This document shows, piece after piece, positions 52,149-62,142 of a stretch of DNA of 64,000 bases (positions are counted from its first letter, which is position 1; the number at the start of each line of letters is the position of its first letter). The stretch is from assembly GCA_002099365.1 (NCBI GenBank), contig MSED01000013.1, positions 930,001-994,000 of the forward strand, given 5' to 3'. Source of the stretch: Phialophora verrucosa (taxonomy: Eukaryota > Ascomycota > Eurotiomycetes > Chaetothyriales > Herpotrichiellaceae). Made by a program: the position numbers and the translations under genes. The notes beneath the pieces are model-generated. The model was given only the letters and a program-made list of their open reading frames with translations, was not told the DNA's origin and made no database searches.

Positions 52149-53659
52149 GGCTGGGAGTGCTTGTTATGATTTAGGTCAAACGAGCGAGAAGAGAGAGTGT
52201 GTGTGCAAATGTTGCTTCGTTGGCTGAGTGTGTGTCCGGTAAGAGCAACTTCCACGTCTTCCTGTTGCGAATAAGCAGCCACTTCTTATAGCCCAATTCC
52301 CTACCTGATTTCTCCATCGAGAGCTCTCCAAGGTCGCAAGCTGACATGCTAGGACTAGCCGAGGGACGAACGAACGAACCGGGACACCAAAACCTCAGCT
52401 TGCTAACGACAGAGTTGGAGGAACACGAGCAGGACACATCCCGGGACAAATAAAGAGCCTTCATGTCTCTGGTGAACACGATGATTGCTCTCCATTGAGA
52501 CATTGTGGTCGCCGCGCCGCCAATCACACCACAGCGGAGAGAGCAGGTCCAGTTACGCTTGATACATCCGGTACCCCGTGCAAAGTCACGCGCTTCAGAG
52601 AATTCCTCTGTCCGGTACTGCCAAGGGTCCGAAGGTGTTGTTCAGCGTTGTGTCGACATCGAGGCTTCGTATTCTTCAACACACCAATTCTTGCCAAGCG
52701 GCGTTGGGCACGGGAAGGGTCAGCCTCGTCAGCCGCACATTTCGGAGGGTATCACCGCAACGTCCACCAGGGGAGGGCCGACGACAGCAGAACCAGCTGA
52801 GCAGTCACTTCATAGAGCCCGCCTTGGTGAAAGCTTGGCGCCTCACGATCATTCCCAAGCTGTTGGCGTAAGTTTTCGCTAATTCCACAAGAGGGACACG
52901 AAGGGGTTAGCTCTCGAAGTTAGATTCCGAGGTATAGCATGAAAGGAATCGATGAGTCACGGTTTGAATTTTCCGCTCGGATTTGCGCGCGGAATTGATA
53001 TACAGTTTGAAAGAGGGCAGCAGCTGAGGAGCTGGAAAAGGCGCTCTCAAAGGGCGGAAGCTTGAAAAGAAGTTTGAAAGGAGGTCGCATAGGGAGGGGC
53101 ATCCGCCCTAGGTACAGAATGTCCCGGCTGTCTGTAGAATTCCACGTGAGTTTGCGCTGATGAAAAATTATGAAAGAACCATGCCAAGTATGATTGTCGT
53201 AAGATCCGTCCATCCGGAGAAGCTGAGGAAGTGGTGAAGAACCCAGACGTCTTCTTCTTCGGGACAATCTCGGCAATTGACAAGGCCGCAGCCTCGTGCT
53301 TCCTGACATCCTTTTGACAATTGAACAATCTTGTCCTTGTGTCCTTGTACAGCCTTTGCGACACCACTGCAAGTGCAAAGTAACACCGCGGATGCTAGGC
53401 TTAAACTCAAGTGAAGACCCGAACAACTGTGAACAAGTCCGACGAGTCTCGGTCTTCACCTTTTGCCTCTTCATCTCACAACCTTGGACGTCTGGTCTTC
53501 GAGTGGGCTCTTCTCCTTCAAAACCGCCCTTCCCTTTACCTCAGTAGGGCTCGTAAATCTGTTAGAGGCAATTCTTCTTCACACTGCAGTTGCTGAACTT
53601 CCGTGCCGAGGTGATCTCGAAGAATGTTGCGCAAAAATGGCGTACGGAAGACACCTCCA
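52149..53659. other. Intergenic, secreted-protein promoter
   Basis: The upstream side of the secreted-protein gene lies next to 52148. A 184-codon frame at 52920-53474 on the minus strand is considered accidental (see rejected items). Confidence 0.45.
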
Positions 53660-54082
53660 TCACTCCAACGTCTTCTTGACCTCTTCAAACTCAGAGGTCT
53701 TCTCCTCCAGGGCCTTCTTGGCCTCGTTCGCCTGTATCTTTACTTCCAAAACCGGCGCCTGCGCCTTCTCCGCCCAAGCATGAGCCTCCACCGCTGCTAC
53801 ATACTGCTCCAGAGCCAACGCAAGTTTCTCCTTTGTCTCCCTCAGTCTTTGAATTCTTCGATCACGCTCAAAGACTTTGATCCGCGCCAAGAGTCGCTTC
53901 TCACTCTCAACATCCTGCTGTTCACTGCGTCCCATGTCATCAACCACTATGATGGCCTCCAATTCGTCGATGATGTCTTTGGAGAGGATTTCGTAGAGGC
54001 TTGGATCAGGGTCTTGACGAGAGCGAAGAGCAAAAAGCTCGTGGACAAGGGCATATATTTCCCCGTCCGCTATCGCTGGCAT
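53660..54082 (-). CDS. Small coiled-coil hypothetical protein
   Basis: 140 residues, starting at ATG 54082 (MPAIADGEIYALVHELF) and ending in KKTLE. The sequence is almost wholly helical and charged: DIIDELEAIIVVDDMGR, then a long run of Glu/Lys/Arg/Leu/Ala (ESEKRLLARIKVFERDRR, LRETKEKLALALEQYVAAVE, IQANEAKKALEEKTSEFEE) with heptad-like spacing, a strong coiled-coil candidate. No signal or membrane segment. I do not recognise the family; possible roles include a small subunit of a kinetochore or tethering complex, but nothing supports one of these specifically. A CAG|GTAACC immediately upstream leaves open an additional 5' exon. Confidence 0.6.
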   Translation of the reverse strand: MPAIADGEIYALVHELFALRSRQDPDPSLYEILSKDIIDELEAIIVVDDMGRSEQQDVESEKRLLARIKVFERDRRIQRLRETKEKLALALEQYVAAVEAHAWAEKAQAPVLEVKIQANEAKKALEEKTSEFEEVKKTLE

Positions 54083-55151
54083 GGTTACCTGAGAGCCTGC
54101 TTCACGTCAGATCCCGACGCTCTCCCTCAACTACCGGAAATATAATCCCAGATGGCTTACCAGAGTACAATCACTGGGGTAGTGTATGCGATTGTGGCAC
54201 ATCAAGATGACTTTGTTGGATATACACACTCTGTGGTCTGCCGAAGTTAGGTGTGTCAATAGGTGACGCCGCTGTGAGGCAAAGGAAGTGGCCATTTGCG
54301 ACTGCCTTTATAGGTGAAGAGGTAAGCGTTGTGGGAAGACGAGGCAGTCGTGTTACCAATTCGCAACCAAGAGGTGCCTCACGTTTCCATCCGACGATGA
54401 ATTGCAGACAACTCGGCTTCGCGCTTATGAAATCTTCAATTTCCCAAAACGTTCACCAGAAGGTTTAGAGACCCTTCGATTCGCAGATCCGATTGTTTAA
54501 TTGTAAGTTCAAATCAGTGTGACATGTGTCCCCAGGTCAAAAGACAAAGCTGAAATACTGAACTTGGCGCAGAGGGACAATTTTTGATCTTACTTCCTTT
54601 CAACGATCAGGAATGACCCCCCGTCTGTTGGAGAGTCAACGCGCATGACCACCTGACTGTAACATGAAGAAACGGCACCTCTCTTCACCGCTGAATGCCC
54701 GACCAACCTGGATTCTCGAACCTTTCCCCGGCTTGGGGTTGCCAGTGGGAACCTTTTAGCGTTTGGAGGCCTGCCGGTGGGGATTTGAATGGTACTGTAA
54801 CAAGGACGCAAGGCTGTCTTAGGATGCAACGGCGTTGTAGAAGTAGTCGATTGGAGCACTTACCGGCACCAATACACTTCGAACGCCGCTAAGTAAATGA
54901 CAGAGGATTCGCTGCGACTCCTGCCATGACAATGGCACACGGCGCAAGTGATAGATGGGTCTTGAAGCTGAAGGTACAGGGCTTCGATTGGAAAGTAGAT
55001 CTTTATGGTACACTGTGCGACATGGTCTCTCACCTAACTCTATCAAAGTGGCGTTGCCTCGCTGGCCCTAAGCCGATGCTGTTCCTGCTGAAGTTATGTG
55101 CACGATATTGAGGGCTGAGCAGGGAGGTGCGAGGAGCAGCTGGGATGATCC
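54083..55151. other. Intergenic
   Basis: This is the promoter side of the coiled-coil gene and the 3' flank of tRNase Z. Nothing coding was recognised. Confidence 0.5.
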
Positions 55152-58100
55152 TCACCCAGTCTTGCGCCGCTTCGCCGGACTCGGAACTTCATGCTCTCCG
55201 ACCGCGGTAACATCGTGAGGTCCGTGTTTTGTAGTGGTCGAGCTTGATGGGTGTGCACTCTGCGCTGGGTCATTCTCCATGTTTGCCTGGGCGCCCTCGC
55301 CAATCTGGACGCCTGTAGCAGTCGCGTTAACGCTGCAGATAATCTTCTCAGCTGCATCGACACCGTTGCTGTGTGCCTTCTTTGCCTCAGTCGCATCAAG
55401 AATCATCCGCTCCTTGGGACTGGTTGCTATTGCACGTTCACCCTTCGCTATTGGAGCTTCTGCCTGCGTCGTCTGAGTCTGCTCCGTATGGTCAACTCCT
55501 TGTCCCTTAGCTTTACTCTTGGTCTTCTTACTCGTCTTGTTCCCTGACTCCATCTGCTTCGCTCTATTTATTTCGTCTTTCCTCTTCCTGTTCTTCGACA
55601 TTGACTCCTCTCTTCTGGCACGTTTCTTTTCTTCCTCAATCTTAACCTGTTCAGCCGCGTCACGGCGCGCCTTCTCTCGTCGCTCCTCCTCGATTTCGAA
55701 CATCTTGGATATGGCGGGGAAGAGTCTTCTCATGTGTTTAATCTGCGAGACCTTGATGTGCATGAGGTCAAATGCCACAGCAATAGGAAGCTCACGCGTA
55801 GCATCGGCTTCGACCCAGGAGGAAGAGGATAATGTAGGAGCAAGCTTTCGTGGAGGCTCATCAGCACCATCGCCGTTGATGTGGGTGGTCCCACTTGTCA
55901 TTTCAGCATCCACGTCATCCAAAAGCTCCTCCTCAGAGACACGCTCTGGCATCTTGACGCTGCTGAATACGGGTATCTTCTGGTACCGCTGGCTGAAATG
56001 CGTGAGGATGAGATTCTTCGCACGCATTTCTATAGCAACGCCAACGGCCTCGCCAGTTGTACTGTGTTTCTTGGCCATTGCATCGCCTTCCATGCCATCG
56101 TCAAATGTCGCCTCGTGTACAAGCACATCTGAGTCGGCGCCGATGACGCAGAAATTCTCACTCGGCCGACAGTCGCCACTGTAGGAGAATTTAAATCCAT
56201 TTTTGAAGGTTACCGAGACCGCCTGCGCTCCATGACAGTGATTGACTGGCACGGTCCGCCATTTTCTGATATAGGGGTCATCCTTTCCTATGTCAAAGGG
56301 TTCTCCATGGTGCGACAAGCCCTTAGAAGCGTCGCAAGGTACTGGCGTGCACAGCGCCTCGGTTGGCAGCCCCAGAATAGACTGGTACTCATCCATGTAG
56401 TCCAACATGTTGATTTCAGAGAGCAGGTAAGGCGGCGATGGAGACAGTCTCTCGGAGGAGGACAGTCTCCTGACCGTCTTATACACCGCTGTCAGCACCG
56501 AAAGAGTACCGAGATGATGGTCGGCGTGAAGGTGAGAAATCCATAACGCTCGCAAGTTAAACAGAATATCGTCCAGTTGTTCTGCATTGTACATTCTCTT
56601 CAATTGACCAAGCGTGCCTTCTCCGCAATCGAACAGGTAGTTTCCCATGCCCTGCGGCATGCGTAAGAGTACTGCTGAGACATTGCGATACTTCGAAGGA
56701 GCTGCAGAACCAGTGCCCAATGTGATGACCTCTGGCTCATGCAAGTCGGCACCTGGAATGAAACCCGAAGTTGCATTCCGGTAAGATGATATATCGTCCG
56801 ATAGCATTTCTTGCACTTCAGGTTCCAGTACAGTCGCGAAAGAGCCAGAGTCGAGGTTCGAAGCTACCTCTTTCTCGTCAATGGCGAAACTCGGCTCGAC
56901 ATGTACTTTCATTCCTCGTTTTGCAAGAACGACCTGGGGATCAGCAAGCAGAGAGCGTAACGCGGCCCCATTCTTGTCCACCGCAGGACGGTACGCTTGT
57001 AAGTTGTTGAAACGAGGAACCGAGAACAGACTTGAGGCGATCTGAGCCAGCTGACTCGAAGATAGGGCGCTCGAATCGTGAGCAAGATGATCGTTGCAAA
57101 GCGATGCATCAGAGATGATATGCTTGATCCGTCCCAGTCGATGTACCAACGCTTGGAACTGTTGTGTTTGTATGACATCCCCCCGTGTCATCCAGACCGT
57201 GGCTTCTATGCCCTCTAAAAGCTGGCCCGTCTGACCATCCAGATGCCGCACGAGGTGATCCAGATGGGCTACAGAAGGCACGTCGAATAAGGCAAGACCT
57301 CTCCCAGGTCGAGTTGGGCTTAGGACCATCTCCGGAGTAATGATTGTGCCGGTACCATCATCGCTCTCCACCGACCGGCCCGCGGCTAGCTGCGCAAACT
57401 TCGGACCAGGCTTCATACCCAAGGCTATGGCTTTTTTCACATCGAAACTCCCGCGTTGGGGGTGGCCCTTGACGATGTATGACATTACAGCACCGCGAGG
57501 CAGACCTAATGCTGGGGGCAGCTCTTCGACAGTGGAGGCAGGCCAGGGATTGCGATGGAGGACATCAGAGTCTGGTGGGAGCGGTGTGGTATCCAGGTCG
57601 AAGACAGGATAAGAGACCAGCGCCTTTGACTCGGGATCGCGCACGTAGACCACGGCAGGGAGTTTGATGTCCTTCAGCTTCGATTGGAATAGTTGATCAC
57701 GTCTCCAATCTGAATCGAACATGTTGTTGACAACTTTCATCCGAACTTGCTGCTCGGCGTCCAACTGGGTTTCTTCGAATGCAACATTATCGACTCCAGC
57801 GGAGGGATCTTGGGTTAGAATTGCCCATACACGGATATTTTCATCTTCATGAATAGGCTGCGGGTCGGTGCTGGTCTTGCGGACATCAACCTCATGCACT
57901 GACAGCGGCATTCCCGTCCGGAACACGAATCTCCTCGCACACGCCAACGAGTGCAGTTGCATTGGACCTGCATGGATGTCCAGTCTCGGACGCTTGACAC
58001 CATCTTCATCCAACTCGGACTGCTGGACATCAGCCATGGTAAGGATCATGCCAATCAACCCCCCATTGTTCCAATGAGTTTTGCCTGCGAGGAAGAGACC

Positions 58101-58697
58101 CCGAACTTTCTTCAGCCCGATACCACGTTGTATACATGCCCTTTGAGTCCCCTCAGTGATCTCCCCAAGGAGATATCTTTTCGTCGCGAAGTGGAGAAGT
58201 AGGGCTGTGCCTGGGGTATCTGAGGTAGGAGTCGTAATGAACTCGAAATGGAAGTTGGTGCGCACGCCTACGGAGCCAGCGCCCGCCCTCTGTTGTGCCA
58301 TTCGATCGAACTTGTAGACGCTCGGTGTGAAAAGGTCCAACGAGATATCCTGGTCTTGTCCGCCCCCCGAGTGGTAGGATCTCTGCAGCAATCTGGGATA
58401 GCAATTTTGAGAAGTGGCAGACGCCTCCTTCAGGCGGGCTCCAGGGGAATGAAGACCTTTTGTTCGTATGCTCTTTGCTTCATCCCAAAATATTGGCCAG
58501 TGTAACGAGCGACGGTCTTTCTCCTGCTGCCGCGGCCACAGGTGTAGTCTGCGCGAACCGGGACCGTGGACGGGTTGCAGCGGCCGGAACGGTCTGGTAC
58601 GGGAAGAAAGAATGTGGCAATCAAAGGGAGCAAGATATTTCGCGGCGAATGGCCTTGGGGTGGATGTCTGCCGAAAGACACGGATCAAGATAGCCAC
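55152..58697 (-). CDS. trz1: Long-form tRNase Z (ELAC2/Trz1)
   Basis: Endonuclease that removes 3' trailers from precursor tRNAs in nucleus and mitochondria. Single exon, 1181 residues, much longer than yeast Trz1 (~840) because of N- and C-terminal extensions. The first ~130 residues are Arg/Ser/His-rich with almost no acidic residues (MAILIRVFRQTSTPRPFAAK), a probable mitochondrial presequence; an internal Met (RMAQQRAGAGSVGV) could start a nuclear form. The N-terminal half is the degenerate metallo-beta-lactamase domain (RYLLGEITEGTQRACIQ, RGLFLAGKTHWNNGGLIG). The catalytic half has LGTGSAAPSKYRNVSAV, LFDCGEGTLGQL, WISHLHADHHLGTL (~717-730, the HxHxDH site), FKFSYSGDCRPSENF, VHEATFDDGMEGDA, KHSTTGEAV and ILTHFSQRYQKIP. 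The tail is Lys-rich. Confidence 0.96.
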   Translation of the reverse strand: MAILIRVFRQTSTPRPFAAKYLAPFDCHILSSRTRPFRPLQPVHGPGSRRLHLWPRQQEKDRRSLHWPIFWDEAKSIRTKGLHSPGARLKEASATSQNCYPRLLQRSYHSGGGQDQDISLDLFTPSVYKFDRMAQQRAGAGSVGVRTNFHFEFITTPTSDTPGTALLLHFATKRYLLGEITEGTQRACIQRGIGLKKVRGLFLAGKTHWNNGGLIGMILTMADVQQSELDEDGVKRPRLDIHAGPMQLHSLACARRFVFRTGMPLSVHEVDVRKTSTDPQPIHEDENIRVWAILTQDPSAGVDNVAFEETQLDAEQQVRMKVVNNMFDSDWRRDQLFQSKLKDIKLPAVVYVRDPESKALVSYPVFDLDTTPLPPDSDVLHRNPWPASTVEELPPALGLPRGAVMSYIVKGHPQRGSFDVKKAIALGMKPGPKFAQLAAGRSVESDDGTGTIITPEMVLSPTRPGRGLALFDVPSVAHLDHLVRHLDGQTGQLLEGIEATVWMTRGDVIQTQQFQALVHRLGRIKHIISDASLCNDHLAHDSSALSSSQLAQIASSLFSVPRFNNLQAYRPAVDKNGAALRSLLADPQVVLAKRGMKVHVEPSFAIDEKEVASNLDSGSFATVLEPEVQEMLSDDISSYRNATSGFIPGADLHEPEVITLGTGSAAPSKYRNVSAVLLRMPQGMGNYLFDCGEGTLGQLKRMYNAEQLDDILFNLRALWISHLHADHHLGTLSVLTAVYKTVRRLSSSERLSPSPPYLLSEINMLDYMDEYQSILGLPTEALCTPVPCDASKGLSHHGEPFDIGKDDPYIRKWRTVPVNHCHGAQAVSVTFKNGFKFSYSGDCRPSENFCVIGADSDVLVHEATFDDGMEGDAMAKKHSTTGEAVGVAIEMRAKNLILTHFSQRYQKIPVFSSVKMPERVSEEELLDDVDAEMTSGTTHINGDGADEPPRKLAPTLSSSSWVEADATRELPIAVAFDLMHIKVSQIKHMRRLFPAISKMFEIEEERREKARRDAAEQVKIEEEKKRARREESMSKNRKRKDEINRAKQMESGNKTSKKTKSKAKGQGVDHTEQTQTTQAEAPIAKGERAIATSPKERMILDATEAKKAHSNGVDAAEKIICSVNATATGVQIGEGAQANMENDPAQSAHPSSSTTTKHGPHDVTAVGEHEVPSPAKRRKTG

Positions 58698-59146
58698 GGC
58701 GGATGGTTTGAGAAGGAATGTGTGTCACCGCATACTACACCGCAATTGACTGTGCAAAGCGCAGATAGTCTGAATGCAGATAATATCAAATTGAAAAAGA
58801 GTCACGGCAAATGAGTGTCCGGCTGGATCTGTCTTCAATCGCAGTCGCAGCGTGTATCAGTCATGTACGAAAAAAAGTGGTTATGTGGATAAGGCTGCGA
58901 TGCTGCCTTGCGTCACTGCACCCGCACTTTCTGGGCCGTGGACAACTATTACGAGCTACTCCGTATATGTGACTGATCTTTAATCCGAGCTTTGTAAACA
59001 CGCATTTCAAGGAAAAGGAAATGCTTGAACTGATAAATAAGGTGTATTTCAAGAGCTACGTACTAGCATCAATGAAGTGAGCCGAACAATTCCTCAATGG
59101 CTCTTGAATCCTGGGGGCCCGTGTTTCAGAAACCTGTGTGTAGTCT
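58698..59146. other. Intergenic, trz1 promoter and bZIP 3' flank
   Basis: AT-rich compared with its neighbours; nothing coding is visible. Confidence 0.5.
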
Positions 59147-60866
59147 TCATTCCATATGGCATGTAAACGCCGCGAGCTTAACACAGCTGTCATCCAGATC
59201 GCCACACATTTCCTCTAGGCTGGCTATACATTCTTCCTCTGAGATATTTGCACACTCTTCTGAGCGGGTAGAGTCTTTCCCCTCAGAGGAGCAGTGAACG
59301 TCAGAGTCAGATGAGTTGAAGTATAGTGCAAAGGTGTCTGGGTCGAGTGTTACGGATTCATCGACTTTCGAGGCCTCTACGGGAGTGGGAGTCACCACTG
59401 CAGGTGGAAGTTCCGGAAGTCGTGGAACCTCTTTGGATGCTTTGGAGGATTCCTTGTTAGATGAGGTCTTCCCCGAGAGGCTTTCTAGATCGAGCATAGG
59501 AGGTGTAGGTAGCTCGGTGACAGCGTAGACATGGTAGTCGTTGGTTGGGAGTGCGTTCATCCATCCATTTGATTGTTGTAGAACAGAGAAGTCGACGGGA
59601 GTCTCGGGTATCAATGCCATTCCGATTTGAGGTTGCTGGGAAGCCGCACTGGAGCTGACATCCTTTTTCATTGGCTGAGGTTGAGACTGAGGCTGGGTTT
59701 GAACAGGCTTCGGCTGCTGCATGTTCTTCTGGAGATTTGGTGGCGGCAAACCAGATTGACTAAGCTCTTGCAAGAACCCCGAAAAGGCTTGGGAAGAGAG
59801 CAGCATCCGAGTAAGATCAGTGAGACGGTTGTTCTCTTCTCGAAGTTGCTGGTTCTGGACACGCAGATCGTTGGCTTCTTGAACTTTCGTGGCAACCTCT
59901 CCTTCGAGTTGACCGATGTATTCTGTTAAGTCAATTAGTACATTGGAGGTAGTACATCAAGCGGAAAAACTTACCCTTCCTTCGAGAACGGAAAGCGCGA
60001 GCTGAAACCTTGTTTCGGAGCTGCCGACGTTCCTTGCTGGAGAGCTTCTTGCCCTCTTCGCTTGCCAGCAGGCGTTCGTCCTCATCCATTTCATCCTCAT
60101 CTTTCTTGATTCGAGGCATGTTCGACATTCCAGTGACCGCACCATCATCGTCTTCGGACACAGAAGCCGCGCTGGCCTGTCTCATACGATTCAGAACCTT
60201 GGAGATGCTCTCTTCGACAAGAGGATCCTTGGCCGGTTGCGTCTTTGTAGGAGATGAAGCGGGAAGAGGCTTCTGTCCCTGTGGACGTTGCTGCTGTTGA
60301 CGTGCCATCTGTTCTTGCTTCTGAGCCTGTTGCGCCTTTGCCTGAGCAGCCTGTTGGCTATGCATGCCGGGATAAATGCGCTTGATAGGGGTAGACGAGG
60401 TATTGGTCGGCGTCACCAAGGTGTTTGGGCTGACAAACTGAGTAGGTCCAGATGAAGTATCCCCAAAGAACATTGTTGGGAGACCAATTGGCGAGTCATC
60501 AAAATCCATATCACCCGGGTTACGGGAGAAGTCAAGGTCATCCAGGTCGCTCAATGGCATGTTTAATGTCTCGGTAGGCATGATAAAGCCCCCATTGCTC
60601 TCATGATATTGCAGCCCGGTGGCCTTGTTGATGCTGAAAGTGCTCGCTAGGGCTCCTCGAGGTATGCCAGTCTGCTGATGGTACAGGTCGTATTGAAAGC
60701 TCGGTCCCGGGAAGGTAGGGGTCGAAGTCGAGGCAGGGACGGACGACTGGGGCGTGAGCATCGGAACAGGCTTGATGTCTGGTGAGTCGATCAGGAAAGA
60801 GTCGTAGTCATTATTGAAATTTGTGTTGAGTTCGACCATGCTCGACTGAGCTGAGTTGTAACTCAT
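59147..60866 (-). CDS. bZIP transcription factor
   Basis: Nuclear leucine-zipper regulator. Exons 60866-59975 and 59922-59147 give 555 residues; the 52-nt intron (GTAAGT...TAACAG) falls exactly between basic region and zipper, joining SARAFRSRRK to EYIGQLEGEV. The basic region RRQLRNKVSARAFRSRRK has the N-x7-R signature; the zipper runs through QLEGEVATKVQEANDLRV and QNQQLREENNRLTDL. The N-terminal 270 residues are Gln/Ser/Pro-rich with an acidic stretch (DLDDLDFSRNPGDMDFDD), a likely activation region. The C-terminal part is disordered with PELPPAVVTPTPVEA and an acidic end. The NKVSARAFRSRRKEYI form recalls a fungal group that includes IDI-4-like factors; that comparison is from memory and weak, so no symbol is given. 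Confidence 0.92.
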
Positions 60867-62142
60867 GGTTGGAGAGGTGCGTGGCCTAGATGCCTGCGCG
60901 GGTCACTCGAGCCAAAAATAGGCACAATATGTTCGGCTCGTCTTCAACGCAATTCCCTCTTGATTGTGCTCGTAGAATTGGTCGTCGAGGTGATCAGAGG
61001 TGATATGAAGTGTAACGAGAGCGATATGGCGATGAAACGAGGGAGTGATTGAGGGGACAAGTGAGATGCAGGCGAGCAGGGAACAAAGAGAGATCGAGGA
61101 TGAGCGAGGAGAAAGTTGGCAGCGCAGAATGTGAGGAGCCACTCTCGAACCACATACTCGGGGCCGACAGAGGCTGTGCTTCGCGAGCTGCTACCCACTT
61201 CGGCGAGGCGAGCGAGTTAAGAGAGACACCGGTGCTTGGTCGCTCCGTGATCAGCATGTCACTGCCGTAATCTCCACCAATTATATAAGTAGTCGCCTCC
61301 GCCATTAGGCTGCTACGATTCTTTGATCCGTGTTTGCCAATGCATTGGCACTGCTGGCCCTTTATCATTGGCATACACAAGAGCTGGCTCCTTGGAGACC
61401 CGATAGACGCTGTCGAGGCGCGGTCGAGCAACCGCCAAATACGAGTTACGAGTATCGGCTTTGCAGTGCGCAACATGAAACCCTTCTGAATCAGCAGTGA
61501 GAGGCGTCCAGCAGTCATCACGTGACAACGGCAAGTGTGCGATCAGAGTTGGACCGCTTCAATCATCAGGCTCGAGATCCGCCGGCCTTCCGGTCTATCC
61601 TACAGAGTACGAGGTACAGTACTTCGTACAGATGTTAAGTACAGTTTCTTGCTGCCTGCACTCCGCAGCGATTGATGATATAAGCCCTGGTAGAAAACTT
61701 TACCCGGTCATGGATATTTAGGATATCCACTTAGGCCGCCATGTCCTTCAGTTGACGACCAGTGTGCCAGTGAAAAGTCTGATGGTACTCGTACTTGGAC
61801 ATACGTTCACGCGGGACCTGCTACGATTCTTGCAAATGCTGCTTCTGGACGAAGCCACAACAGTCGCCGAATTGTGGCGCCGAGATGTGGCTTGTGTCGT
61901 CATGTGATACGCTGACTCGTTCTCCTCGTACGGATCTCGCGCGAGATTCGTCACAGCCGGCGCAGCCCGTTGCCGGTTTTGCCTCTCCCTTTGCAAGTTC
62001 AGCATTTATTAGTCACGGTCTATGGCATTGGTTCTTTGACGGGCCTGATTTATTATCCCTGACGGTTCAACAGAGGATAATAAAAATCCTGTTCCACGTT
62101 CCAGATGTCGGGAGCCTCAAGTGATTTTTATCCTATTTCATC
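60867..62142. promoter_or_regulatory. Divergent intergenic region bZIP (-) / molybdenum cofactor gene (+)
   Basis: 1.3 kb between divergent starts. A TTATATAA box lies at about 61281-61288, roughly 420 bp upstream of the bZIP ATG; this is compatible with a TATA element only if the leader is long. Nothing coding is seen. Confidence 0.45.

Noticed and set aside
52920..53474. 184-codon minus-strand frame
   Set aside because: Its composition changes along the length, no motif is visible, and several equally long frames overlap it on both strands; treated as chance.
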